NCBI RefSeq assembly: GCF_014207255.1
Contig: NZ_JACHCZ010000007.1
Location: 186,001-250,000, forward strand
Length of the DNA: 64,000 nucleotides
DNA from: Pseudomonas sp. JAI120
Lineage (GTDB): Bacteria > Pseudomonadota > Gammaproteobacteria > Pseudomonadales > Pseudomonadaceae
Reading direction: 5' to 3'
Of the stretch, positions 36,908-45,429 are shown piece by piece (position 1 is the first letter of the stretch; each line of letters begins with the position of its first letter). The notes beneath the pieces were generated by a model that saw nothing but the letters and a program-made list of their open reading frames with translations, searched no databases and had not been told where the DNA came from. Both the position numbers and the translations under genes were made by a program.

Positions 36908-38245
36908 ATGATCGAATCCGTCGAATCCTTCCTCGCCCGCCTGAAAAAACGCGACCCCGACCAGCCGGAATTCCACCAGGCCGTAGAAGAAGTCCTGCGC
37001 AGCCTGTGGCCGTTTCTTGAAGCCAATCCCCACTACCTGACATCGGGCATCCTGGAGCGCATCTGCGAGCCGGAGCGGGCGATTACCTTTCGGGTGTCGT
37101 GGGTGGATGATCATGGCAAGGTCCAGGTCAACCGTGGCTTCCGTATCCAGATGAACAGCGCCATCGGCCCTTACAAGGGCGGTCTGCGTTTTCACCCGTC
37201 GGTAAACCTGGGGGTGCTGAAGTTTCTTGCCTTCGAGCAGACCTTCAAGAATTCCCTGACCTCGCTGCCCATGGGCGGCGGTAAAGGCGGCTCGGACTTT
37301 GATCCAAAAGGTAAGAGTGACGCCGAAGTCATGCGCTTCTGCCAGGCGTTCATGAGCGAACTGTACCGCCATATCGGCGCAGACGTGGACGTACCGGCCG
37401 GCGACATCGGCGTGGGCGCCCGTGAGATTGGCTTCCTGTTCGGCCAGTACAAGCGCCTGAGTAACCAATTCACCTCGGTGTTGACCGGCAAGGGCATGAC
37501 CTACGGCGGCAGCCTGATCCGCCCGGAAGCCACCGGATTCGGGTGTGTGTACTTCGCCGAAGAGATGCTAAAGCGCGACGGTCAACGGGTAGAAGGCAAG
37601 CGCGTGGCGGTCTCTGGATCCGGCAACGTGGCCCAATACGCGGCGCGCAAGGTCATGGACCTGGGCGGCAAGGTGATCTCCTTGTCCGATTCCGAAGGCA
37701 CGCTGTACGCCGAAAGCGGCTTGACCGAGGAGCAATGGTCGGCGCTGCTGGAGTTGAAAAATGTGCAACGTGGGCGCATCAGCGAACTGGCCGCGCGTTA
37801 CGGCCTGGAGTTCCGCGCCGGTAAAACCCCTTGGGAACTGGCCTGCGATATTGCCCTGCCATGCGCTACCCAGAACGAACTCGACGCCGAAGCCGCCCGC
37901 ACGCTGCTGCGCAACGGCTGCATCTGTGTGGCCGAAGGCGCCAACATGCCGACGACGCTTGAGGCTGTGGATATTTTTATCGAGGCGGGCATTCTGTTCG
38001 CGCCGGGCAAGGCATCGAATGCCGGCGGCGTCGCCGTGAGCGGCCTGGAGATGTCGCAGAACGCCATGCGCCTGTTGTGGACCGCCGGTGAAGTGGACAG
38101 CAAGCTGCACAACATCATGCAGTCGATCCACCATGCCTGCGTGCACTACGGCGAAGAGAACGGTCGGATCAACTACGTGAAGGGCGCGAACATTGCGGGC
38201 TTCGTGAAAGTTGCCGACGCGATGCTGGCGCAAGGCATCGTCTAA
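36908..38245 (+). CDS. gdhA: NADP-specific glutamate dehydrogenase
   Basis: A 445-residue hexameric enzyme that aminates 2-oxoglutarate to glutamate. Substrate motifs RGFRIQMNSAIGPYKGGLRFHPSVN (about 79-103, with the glutamate-binding Lys) and the catalytic LPMGGGKGGSDFDPKGKSD segment are intact. The dinucleotide-binding GSGNVAQYAA motif is near 238. Length matches E. coli GdhA (447). ATG 36908 is preferred to a TTG five codons upstream. The 3' end overlaps the convergent Gre-like gene by 4 bp. Confidence 0.95.
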   Translation: MIESVESFLARLKKRDPDQPEFHQAVEEVLRSLWPFLEANPHYLTSGILERICEPERAITFRVSWVDDHGKVQVNRGFRIQMNSAIGPYKGGLRFHPSVNLGVLKFLAFEQTFKNSLTSLPMGGGKGGSDFDPKGKSDAEVMRFCQAFMSELYRHIGADVDVPAGDIGVGAREIGFLFGQYKRLSNQFTSVLTGKGMTYGGSLIRPEATGFGCVYFAEEMLKRDGQRVEGKRVAVSGSGNVAQYAARKVMDLGGKVISLSDSEGTLYAESGLTEEQWSALLELKNVQRGRISELAARYGLEFRAGKTPWELACDIALPCATQNELDAEAARTLLRNGCICVAEGANMPTTLEAVDIFIEAGILFAPGKASNAGGVAVSGLEMSQNAMRLLWTAGEVDSKLHNIMQSIHHACVHYGEENGRINYVKGANIAGFVKVADAMLAQGIV

Positions 38246-38739
38246 GCCTCGGCTTCGATGCGCAGCACTTCGATCAACTGATCGCCGACGGGGCGCTTCC
38301 ACAGCACCTCGTCACCCACCTGGGCTCCCAGCAAGGCACGGCCCAGGGGCGAACCCCAGTTGATCAGGCCGGCGCCGGCATCGGCCTGGTCTTCGCCGAC
38401 CAATTGGATGCGCTGCTGCTCGTCATGCTCATTGGCGAAGGTCACCCAACTGCCGATCTGCACCTTGTCGGTGGACGTAGCGGGCGCCACCACCTGGGCG
38501 CTCTGCACGCGCTGGTTGAAGTAGCGCAAATCCCGCTCGAGGTCGGCCTGGCGCTGTTTGTCGGCCTGTTCGCCCTTGGCGGATTCGGCGCTGTGCTCGG
38601 CCTGTAGTTGCGTAACCTTGGCCTGCAATTGCGCCAACCCCTGCGCGGTCAGGCGATTGGGCTGCTCACTGACCTGACGCTCCACCGGTTGATCGGCCTG
38701 GGCGGCGGCGTTGTCCTCATTTACAAAAGCTCGGCTCAT
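38242..38739 (-). CDS. GreA/GreB-family transcription factor with altered tip
   Basis: A 165-residue protein with the two-part Gre layout: an N-terminal extension of about 28 residues, an antiparallel coiled coil (about 29-85, starting NRLTAQGLAQLQAKV) and a C-terminal FKBP-like domain (about 92-165, GSWVTFANEHDE, SPLGRALLGAQVGDEVLW). Gre factors enter the RNA polymerase secondary channel and trigger cleavage of backtracked RNA using two acidic tip residues (Asp41 and Glu44 in E. coli). Here the tip reads SAKGEQAD against GDRSENAD, so the Glu is kept but the Asp is replaced by Ala. It may thus bind polymerase with weak or no cleavage activity. It is not the housekeeping greA or greB by sequence. 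Confidence 0.8.
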   Translation of the reverse strand: MSRAFVNEDNAAAQADQPVERQVSEQPNRLTAQGLAQLQAKVTQLQAEHSAESAKGEQADKQRQADLERDLRYFNQRVQSAQVVAPATSTDKVQIGSWVTFANEHDEQQRIQLVGEDQADAGAGLINWGSPLGRALLGAQVGDEVLWKRPVGDQLIEVLRIEAEA

Positions 38740-38809
38740 GACGTTCTCCCTCTATGGAGCTTGGGCCATGTTCGCCGCGCTTTAGTTTCGATGGATGTCT
38801 GAAAGCGAC

Positions 38810-39166
38810 CTATTGCGAGCGATAGGCCCGCGCAGCATCTCGGTTCTTCTCCTGCTGCCAGGCGCGCTCGCGGTCGTCCCAGTGGTCGTTCTTGTAGTCG
38901 CGCAACTCCTCGTTCTCGCGCATGGCCTTGCACTGGCGAAAACCATCCTCCCAGCCTGCGGCGTATTCCCGGTCTTTCAGGTAGCGGGGAACGTTCTTGC
39001 GAAACTCCCCAGTGATCACGCCAGCGGCCTGGCGACCGCTGCTGCAGCCATCATCAAAGCCATCGGCAAAGGCCGGTGGATAACCCTTGGCGAGCAACTC
39101 CTGATGAGTCGATTGGCAACCCGCCAGCCACACCACCGCACACAGCATTACTGCATACCGCCACAT
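38810..39166 (-). CDS. Small lipoprotein of unknown function
   Basis: A 118-residue protein with a lipoprotein signal peptide (MWRYAVMLCAVVWLAGC; lipobox LAGC, Cys17). The mature part has GYPPAFADGFDDGCSSGRQAAG and YAAGWEDGFRQCK, two copies of a G-[FW]-x-D-G-[CF] pattern resembling the small glycine-zipper-free repeat seen in some pseudomonad lipoproteins. The C-terminus is highly charged and helical. I do not recognise a function. Confidence 0.75.
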   Translation of the reverse strand: MWRYAVMLCAVVWLAGCQSTHQELLAKGYPPAFADGFDDGCSSGRQAAGVITGEFRKNVPRYLKDREYAAGWEDGFRQCKAMRENEELRDYKNDHWDDRERAWQQEKNRDAARAYRSQ

Positions 39167-39313
39167 CGCTTGCTCCCTCGCCGCTTCACGGCTGATGGGG
39201 GAAGTCTAGATAGGGATTTGTCGGGGAGGCGTGAAAGGCGTGTGAGAAAGGTGTGGAGCGCGAGGAGATCGAGCGGTGGGCGCCGAAACCGTTGGCGCCC
39301 TCACCACAAGGGC

Positions 39314-39619
39314 CTATGTTGCCTGGTTGGCCGCCAGAGCCGCATGTTCCGCCAATTCCTGCTGGATAAACGCCGCAATCATCGCGCGATAGACCTGCTC
39401 GGTCACCTCGGGGTTGGCGCCTACGGCTTCCGATAAACCCCGCACCTTGGCAATCACCTGCTCAACCCGCTGTGGGGCCTTGACGCCATCGGTGTCTTTT
39501 TTGAAGCGTGCCGCCTGGGAGACGTAGCGGCCGCGTTCGGCCAGCAGGGTGACGATTTGCTGATCGAGGCGGTCGATGTTGTTTCGAACTTCTTCAAGAG
39601 TGGTGCAGGTAACGGCCAT
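39314..39619 (-). CDS. AroQ-class chorismate mutase (PchB-like fold)
   Basis: A 101-residue all-helical enzyme. The active-site pattern of AroQ mutases is present: Arg12 (EEVRNNID), Arg29 (LLAERGRYV), Lys40/41 (ARFKK), the APQRVEQV helix and a late Gln in FIQQEL. It would convert chorismate to prephenate. Length and several segments are like PchB, the isochorismate pyruvate lyase of salicylate synthesis (also 101 residues), but there is no pchA or pyochelin gene beside it. Stand-alone chorismate mutase is the safer name. It lacks a signal peptide, so it is cytoplasmic. Confidence 0.85.
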   Translation of the reverse strand: MAVTCTTLEEVRNNIDRLDQQIVTLLAERGRYVSQAARFKKDTDGVKAPQRVEQVIAKVRGLSEAVGANPEVTEQVYRAMIAAFIQQELAEHAALAANQAT

Positions 39620-39667
39620 GTCGAGTGAACTCCTGATTGTGCGGGCAATGCTGACAAAAGGTGTTAG

Positions 39668-41521
39668 TCAGTAGTGATACCACTTCACCTCAAGCATCAC
39701 TTCATTCACCGGCGTCGACAAGTGGCTGTACTCGCGCTGTGCACTCAGGCGCAGGCCCAGGTTGCGGGACAGTTCCCACTGCTGGTTCAGGCTGAGGCTG
39801 CGCCGCACTTCACCATTGGTGAAGAAATCCCCTTTTGCTTCCAGGCTCAAATTGCCCAGCGGGTTTTTCCACAACACGCCGGTATTGAACCCGGCAGCGG
39901 GGGAGATGGCTTCGTTGAAGTCATTGTTGTGTTCCACGCGCACGGTGCCGAGGGCGAAGCCGAGCATGTCGTCGCTCAGTTGCCAGGTGCCGCCGGCGCC
40001 GCCGTTGACATGGGCGACCAGGGTTTCGTCGTCGTGTTTACCGGGTACGCGCTCCAGGCCGCCGGTGACTTGCCAGGACCACGGCTGCAGCAAGGCGTTG
40101 CGCGGGGTCAGGGAGCGGATGGTGGCCAGGTCCAGTTGCTGCAGTTGCCAGTGGTTACCTTCGTACTGGCGCAGTTTCATCTGCAGGATTTCGATCTGTG
40201 CGCCGAGGGGGAAGCCTTCGGCGTTGTCGTTGAGGTCGTGGTAGGCCATGCGCAGGCCATATTCGCCGAATGCCTTGTCGCCGCGTGTGCCGATGCCGGC
40301 TTGCCAGGTACGTGACTCATGGCCGTTTTCGGGCAGACCGGGGGGTGTGATCTTCAGGTCGGGCGCGGGGTTCTGGTTGATCGCGCGCAGCAGCTCGAAG
40401 CTGCGTTGGGAGCGTGCGGTGTCGCGTTCCAGGCCATTGGCGCGGTAGCGACCCAGGCGGTAGGCGGCGTCGATGATCAGGGCCTGGCGGTCGCGAGGTA
40501 ATGCTTTGAAGGCCGGCGCCTGCAATTGCTGCTGGTCGTCGCTGACCTTCAGCACCCACTGTTGCTCATCGCTGTCCAGCGGCTTGGCGCGCTCCAGCAG
40601 CTCGCGCTCACGGGAAGGCCGGTAGTCGATCTTCTCGACCAGACCGGCCTCTTTCACTGCCTTGACCGTGTCGGTGGGGATGGCGGTAAGCGGGAATTGT
40701 TCGGTCAGGCGCAGGCCGGGGCGGGCCACTTGCAACAGTTCCAACAGGCGATAGGAGCAGTTTTCATCGAAGAAGAAGTAGTCGAACTGGATCTGCTTGA
40801 GCTCCCACACGTGCTCGACCATGCGCTCGGTCTCGACCTGGGTGAGGTTGAGGCGGTATTCCCACAGGTCACGGTTTTCGAGGCTGCGGTATTCCGAGAG
40901 TTTTTCCTGGTAGGGCACCAGGGCGAACAGGCCGGGGTAGCCGCCCATCAGGCCTTTCCAGGCATACAGGATGCTGTTGTCCGAGCCTTCGATATAGGCG
41001 CCGAAGTTGATCGCGTAGCTGAGCAGCGCGGTCTTGTTGCTCTGCACGTCGGCCTGGTCGATACGCAGCAGGGTATGGCCGAACATCGAGGACGGGCTGT
41101 TGAGGTAGGCCGCCGGGAAGATCATGACCGCGCTATGGGGCGCGACGTCCTTGAACCACTGCTTGAATTCCTTGCAGTCCACAGCGGGCAAGTCAGTGAG
41201 GTGCAACTGATCCTTGAGCCAGCGGGTACGTGCGGGATAAACGCATTGGGCGTGTTTTTCACCCAGGCTGGCCGGAGCGTAAAGCGCGTCGACGGTGGCC
41301 TTGAGTTCTGCATCCGGGTGGTGGGCGCCATCGGCTGCGAGGAAGAATTTCTTTTCACTGACATAACTGCGCCAGCCACTGATTTTGCCGGCTTCGTAAT
41401 GGCCTAAAGAGAGCCAGAACGGATCATTGGCCAATTGCTGCAAACGTTGATCATCAAGGTGCGGTGCCGCGTGCAGCGGGGCGCAGGCGAGGAGTGCCAT
41501 CCAGGCAAAGCGTTTGAGCAT
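39668..41521 (-). CDS. DUF4105 envelope protein with C-terminal beta-barrel-like part
   Basis: A 617-residue exported protein with a signal peptide (about 1-18, ending LHAAP). Residues about 110-320 hold the DUF4105 domain, with conserved SVMIFPAAYLNSPSSMFGHTLLRID, Y-A-I-N-F-G-A and DYFFFDENCSYRLLELL; the His, Asp and Cys in these motifs suggest a papain-like (NlpC/LapG-like) hydrolase fold, which is inference. The C-terminal about 200 residues show alternating strands and end with the pattern VMLEVKWYHY, like an outer-membrane barrel. A DUF3015 gene lies just upstream in the same direction, a pairing I have seen repeatedly in pseudomonads. Function is unknown. Confidence 0.8.
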   Translation of the reverse strand: MLKRFAWMALLACAPLHAAPHLDDQRLQQLANDPFWLSLGHYEAGKISGWRSYVSEKKFFLAADGAHHPDAELKATVDALYAPASLGEKHAQCVYPARTRWLKDQLHLTDLPAVDCKEFKQWFKDVAPHSAVMIFPAAYLNSPSSMFGHTLLRIDQADVQSNKTALLSYAINFGAYIEGSDNSILYAWKGLMGGYPGLFALVPYQEKLSEYRSLENRDLWEYRLNLTQVETERMVEHVWELKQIQFDYFFFDENCSYRLLELLQVARPGLRLTEQFPLTAIPTDTVKAVKEAGLVEKIDYRPSRERELLERAKPLDSDEQQWVLKVSDDQQQLQAPAFKALPRDRQALIIDAAYRLGRYRANGLERDTARSQRSFELLRAINQNPAPDLKITPPGLPENGHESRTWQAGIGTRGDKAFGEYGLRMAYHDLNDNAEGFPLGAQIEILQMKLRQYEGNHWQLQQLDLATIRSLTPRNALLQPWSWQVTGGLERVPGKHDDETLVAHVNGGAGGTWQLSDDMLGFALGTVRVEHNNDFNEAISPAAGFNTGVLWKNPLGNLSLEAKGDFFTNGEVRRSLSLNQQWELSRNLGLRLSAQREYSHLSTPVNEVMLEVKWYHY

Positions 41522-41570
41522 AGGGGCAACTTAAGTCGGAAATTAGAGAGACCCAAAGGGAGGCGGGTCC

Positions 41571-41602
41571 AAAAATAAAACCCGCGCCTGGGGAGGCGCG
41601 GG
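41571..41602 (-). terminator. Terminator after the DUF3015 gene
   Basis: On the minus strand CCCGCGCCT / AGGCGCGGG (9 bp, 4-nt loop) is followed by TTTTATTTTT. It separates the DUF3015 gene from the DUF4105 gene 50 bp further on, so only part of the transcripts should read through. Confidence 0.9.
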
Positions 41603-41612
41603 CAGGTCGAGC

Positions 41613-42101
41613 TTAAGCCTGGGTAGCGTATTTCGCCAGACGGGCATCGCCTTTCAGTACAGCCAGGGTGTTGTTGTGCACGTCTTCAGCGGTCACATCG
41701 GCCTTGCTGAAGATTTGCTGGAAGTGCTCGTGAGCCACAGCCGCGAAGTGCTCGCGATCTTCCGGAGCAACGCCCAGTACCACGGCGTAGGTGGTCAGTG
41801 CTTCACCATTGCCCTTGGCCATGTCTTCGGACAGCTCGTTCATCATGCCATTCATGGCAATCCAGGACTTGCCGCCGTAGGTCAGCGCGCTGTTGGTGCT
41901 GCAGCCGTTGGTGCCCGAGGTCATGCCGAAGGTGGCGTTACCCGAGGTACCGTTGGTGGTGGAAGCCAGGAAGTGCGCCGGAGTACCGCGCTGGCCTTCG
42001 AACAACATGTTGCCCCAACCGCAGTTCGGGCCGCCTGGTGCTTCAGCCATTGCATTGAGGGAGACGACGGTGAAGAGAGTACCGAGAAGGATCCGTTTCA
42101 T
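41613..42101 (-). CDS. DUF3015 family exported protein
   Basis: A 162-residue protein with a signal peptide (MKRILLGTLFTVVSLNAMAEA). The mature start APGGPNCGWGNMLFEGQRG and the FLASTTNGTSGNATFGMTSGTNGC segment are DUF3015 hallmarks, with two conserved cysteines. The C-terminal half is helical and charged (MMNELSEDMAKGNGEALTTYAVVLGV). It lies upstream of the DUF4105 gene, with a strong terminator between. The family is widespread in Pseudomonas but its role is not known to me. Confidence 0.85.
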   Translation of the reverse strand: MKRILLGTLFTVVSLNAMAEAPGGPNCGWGNMLFEGQRGTPAHFLASTTNGTSGNATFGMTSGTNGCSTNSALTYGGKSWIAMNGMMNELSEDMAKGNGEALTTYAVVLGVAPEDREHFAAVAHEHFQQIFSKADVTAEDVHNNTLAVLKGDARLAKYATQA

Positions 42102-42368
42102 AGCTTTGTTCTCTTTGTGTGCAAACCAATGGACAAGGGTTCAGGCACTTCATAGCGCCCCTGGGATCGGTTATTAGTCCAACCCGCGCAGTTTGGAGTT
42201 TAGGCACGTTCCAAGGGTTCCGTGTGTTTTTATAAAACAATCAGCAATGTCGCGTTTTTTTTGTAGGGTATGTTCCGTGTCTATGCTTTCCCTACGGCTC
42301 GCCTTGCCAGAGCGCGCAACGGAGAGCCAGAATGCCGTCATCTGCCCCGCCTGATGTAAGGAAGCCCG

Positions 42369-44807
42369 ATGCCTGATCCTGTTGCTGCCAGCTTGCGTCT
42401 AGCGCCCGAAGCGCTGACTCGCCCTTTCTCCGCTGAACAGTTCAGCTTCTCGACCACCAATGATCTGGAGCCCTTTCGCGGTGTGCTTGGCCAGGAACGC
42501 GCGGTTGAAGCGTTGCAGTTCGGTGTGGCCATGCCACGCCCCGGTTACAACGTATTTGTCATGGGCGAGCCGGGCACCGGCCGCTTTTCGTTCGTCAAAC
42601 GCTACCTGAAAGCCGAGGGCAAGCGCCTGCAGACCCCGGCGGACTGGGTTTATGTGAACAATTTTGACGAGCCTCGCGAACCCCGCGCCCTGGAATTGCC
42701 AGGCGGCGGTGCGGCGGCGTTCATTGCCGATATCAATGGCCTGGTCGACAACCTCGTCGCGACCTTCCCGGCGGTGTTCGAACACCCGACGTATCAACAG
42801 CGCAAAAGTGCCATCGACCGCGCCTTCAACCAGCGCTATGACAAGGCCCTGGACGTGATCGAACGCCTGGCGTTGGAAAAGGACGTGGCGCTGTACCGCG
42901 ACAGTTCAAACATCGCCTTCACCCCGATGCTCGACGGCAAGGCGCTGGATGAGGCCGAGTTCTCGCAGCTGCCGGAAGTGGATCGCGAGCGTTTCCACAC
43001 GGATATTTCCGAGCTGGAAGAACGCCTCAACGAGGAGTTGGCCAGCCTGCCCCAGTGGAAGCGCGAGTCCAATAACCAACTGCGTCAGTTCAACGAAGAA
43101 ACCATCACCCTGGCCCTGCAACCGTTGCTCGCACCGCTGTCGGAAAAGTACGCGGAAAACGCCGGTGTCTGCGGTTACCTGCAGGCCATGCAGGTGTACC
43201 TGCTGAAAACCGTGGTGGAACAATTGGTGGACGACGCCAAGACCGACGCCCAGGCCCGCAAGCTGCTCGAAGAGCAATACTGCCCGAGCCTGGTGGTGGG
43301 CCATGCGGTCAACGGTGGCGCGCCGGTGGTGTTTGAACCGCACCCAACCTACGACAACCTGTTCGGCCGTATCGAATACAGCACCGACCAGGGCGCGCTG
43401 TACACCACCTATCGCCAGTTACGCCCGGGGGCGTTGCACCGTGCCAACGGCGGCTTTCTGATTCTTGAAGCCGAGAAGATGCTCAGCGAGCCGTTTGTGT
43501 GGGACGCCCTCAAGCGTTCCCTGCAGTCGCGCAAGCTGAAGATGGAATCGCCCCTGGGCGAACTGGGCCGCCTGGCCACCGTGACCCTTAACCCGCAGAT
43601 GATCCCGCTGCAGGTCAAGGTCATCATCATCGGTTCGCGCCAGTTGTATTACGCGCTGCAGGACGCCGATCCGGACTTCCAGGAGATGTTCCGGGTGCTG
43701 GTGGATTTCGACGAAGACATCCCGATGGTGGACGAGAGCCTGGAGCAGTTCGCCCAGTTGCTCAAAACCCGCACTTCGGAAGAAGGCATGGCGCCGCTGA
43801 CCTCTGACGCGGTGGCGCGCCTGGCCACCTACAGCGCACGGCTGGCAGAGCACCAGGGCCGTTTGTCGGCGCGTATCGGGGATTTGTTCCAGCTGGTGAG
43901 TGAGGCGGATTTTATCCGTCACCTGGCAGGCGATGAGATGACCGATGCTGGCCATATCGAGCGTGCACTGAAGGCCAAGGCCACGCGTACCGGGCGTGTG
44001 TCGGCGCGGATTCTCGACGACATGCTCGCCGGGGTAATCCTGATCGACACCGCCGGCGCGGCGGTCGGCAAGTGCAACGGGCTGACGGTGCTGGAGGTCG
44101 GTGATTCGGCGTTCGGTGTGCCGGCACGGATTTCCGCCACGGTGTACCCGGGCGGCAGTGGCATTGTCGACATCGAGCGTGAAGTTAACCTCGGGCAGCC
44201 GATTCACTCCAAGGGCGTGATGATCCTCACCGGTTACCTGGGCAGCCGCTATGCCCAGGAGTTCCCGCTGGCGATCTCGGCGAGTATCGCGCTGGAACAG
44301 TCCTACGGTTACGTGGACGGTGACAGCGCGTCCCTGGGCGAGGCGTGCACCTTGATCTCGGCCTTATCGAAGACGCCACTCAAGCAGTGTTTTGCCATCA
44401 CCGGTTCGATCAACCAGTTTGGTGAAGTGCAGGCCGTGGGCGGGGTCAACGAGAAGATCGAAGGTTTCTTCCGCCTGTGCGAAGCCCGCGGTTTGACCGG
44501 TGAGCAAGGGGCGATCATTCCCCAGGCCAACGTTGCCACATTGATGCTGGATGAGAAGGTGTTGCAGGCCGTGCGCGCCGGGCAATTCCATATCTATGCG
44601 GTGCGTCAGGCGGATGAGGCGTTGAGCCTGCTGGTGGGCGAGGATGCCGGTGAGCCGGACGCCGAGGGCCAGTTCCCGGAGGGCACCGTCAATGCCCGCG
44701 TGGTCGAGCGCTTGCGCGCGATTGCCGAGATGATCAGCGAGGAAGACCTGAAGGAAGCGGAGAAGGAGCTGGCGCAGCAGGCGCTGGCCGAAGCCAAGCC
44801 CACCTGA
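42369..44807 (+). CDS. Lon-related AAA+ protease (AsrA/YcbZ type)
   Basis: An 812-residue ATP-dependent protease of the Lon-like group. The N-terminal AAA part has a Walker-A-like loop GEPGTGRFS (residues 66-74) in which Arg replaces the usual Lys, and a long insertion (about 150-330). HRANGGFLILEAEKML is the Walker B region. The C-terminal protease domain has the Ser-Lys dyad: Ser653 in DGDSASLGEA and Lys696 in VGGVNEKIEGFF. Length is the same as P. aeruginosa PA0779 (AsrA), which when overexpressed induces heat-shock genes and aminoglycoside tolerance. The gap upstream is 267 bp with a T8 tract; no promoter is assigned. Confidence 0.88.
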   Translation: MPDPVAASLRLAPEALTRPFSAEQFSFSTTNDLEPFRGVLGQERAVEALQFGVAMPRPGYNVFVMGEPGTGRFSFVKRYLKAEGKRLQTPADWVYVNNFDEPREPRALELPGGGAAAFIADINGLVDNLVATFPAVFEHPTYQQRKSAIDRAFNQRYDKALDVIERLALEKDVALYRDSSNIAFTPMLDGKALDEAEFSQLPEVDRERFHTDISELEERLNEELASLPQWKRESNNQLRQFNEETITLALQPLLAPLSEKYAENAGVCGYLQAMQVYLLKTVVEQLVDDAKTDAQARKLLEEQYCPSLVVGHAVNGGAPVVFEPHPTYDNLFGRIEYSTDQGALYTTYRQLRPGALHRANGGFLILEAEKMLSEPFVWDALKRSLQSRKLKMESPLGELGRLATVTLNPQMIPLQVKVIIIGSRQLYYALQDADPDFQEMFRVLVDFDEDIPMVDESLEQFAQLLKTRTSEEGMAPLTSDAVARLATYSARLAEHQGRLSARIGDLFQLVSEADFIRHLAGDEMTDAGHIERALKAKATRTGRVSARILDDMLAGVILIDTAGAAVGKCNGLTVLEVGDSAFGVPARISATVYPGGSGIVDIEREVNLGQPIHSKGVMILTGYLGSRYAQEFPLAISASIALEQSYGYVDGDSASLGEACTLISALSKTPLKQCFAITGSINQFGEVQAVGGVNEKIEGFFRLCEARGLTGEQGAIIPQANVATLMLDEKVLQAVRAGQFHIYAVRQADEALSLLVGEDAGEPDAEGQFPEGTVNARVVERLRAIAEMISEEDLKEAEKELAQQALAEAKPT

Positions 44808-44833
44808 GTTCTGAGGCGAGGCCGGATCAAACA

Positions 44834-44921
44834 TGTGGGAGGGGGCTTGCTCCCGATTGCGATAGGTCAGTCATGTAGATGTCGACTGACACACTGCATC
44901 GGGAGCAAGCCTCCTCCCACA
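44834..44921. repeat. REPIN element
   Basis: TGTGGGAGGGGGCTTGCTCCCGAT at the left and ATCGGGAGCAAGCCTCCTCCCACA at the right, with a 40-nt centre containing GTCAGTCATGTAGATGTCGACTGAC, an inner palindrome. Same family as the other paired repeats. It follows the Lon-related gene by 26 bp. Confidence 0.9.
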
Positions 44922-45105
44922 TTTGGATCTGGTTGCGTCACTAAATTGACTTCCTTCTGGGGGACTAATGTCCGTTGGTCCCTACAGCCTTGGTTTGTCG
45001 TGTTTTTCTTCTATTCTGAGCGTAGGGATATCCACAGGAGTCGCTGGATAGAAACAGCCTCGCCATAGGTTGAGGTTGAACACCGATCTACCGAGGGTCG
45101 CCGCC

Positions 45106-45423
45106 ATGCCGCGCAACCTTTGCCTTACCCGCCAGTGCTTCGGCCTGGTTACCCGCATCGAATGTTCCATTCGCCCTCTCGCGGGGGATAACGGGATGTG
45201 GACCTTGTTGTTTGCCGCTGGAATGACCGGCGAACAACCTTCCACGATCAAATCCCAGGGTCCGTTTCATGGGCCCTTCGTGGCAGAAACCATGCTGCAA
45301 TCGATCGTCGAAAGCCTGACCCTGCACGGCTATGAGCTGGCGGGTGACCCGCAGATCTGGTGCCTGCACATGCAGGCCCATCTCCGCCAGCTCAATGGCA
45401 GCCATGAGCAACTGGCGCTGTAG
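45106..45423 (+). CDS. Conserved-looking protein of unknown function
   Basis: A 105-residue protein from the ATG at 45106 (an in-frame upstream start at 45070 has no better ribosome site; a GAGG lies before 45106). It starts MPRNLCLTRQCFGLVTRIE and contains GNGMWTLLFAAGM-like and GPFHGPFVAETMLQSIVESL segments. There is no signal peptide or membrane helix. Pseudomonas-like codon use and a clean start-to-stop frame support it. I do not recognise a family. Confidence 0.55.
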   Translation: MPRNLCLTRQCFGLVTRIECSIRPLAGDNGMWTLLFAAGMTGEQPSTIKSQGPFHGPFVAETMLQSIVESLTLHGYELAGDPQIWCLHMQAHLRQLNGSHEQLAL

Positions 45424-45429
45424 GCGCGT

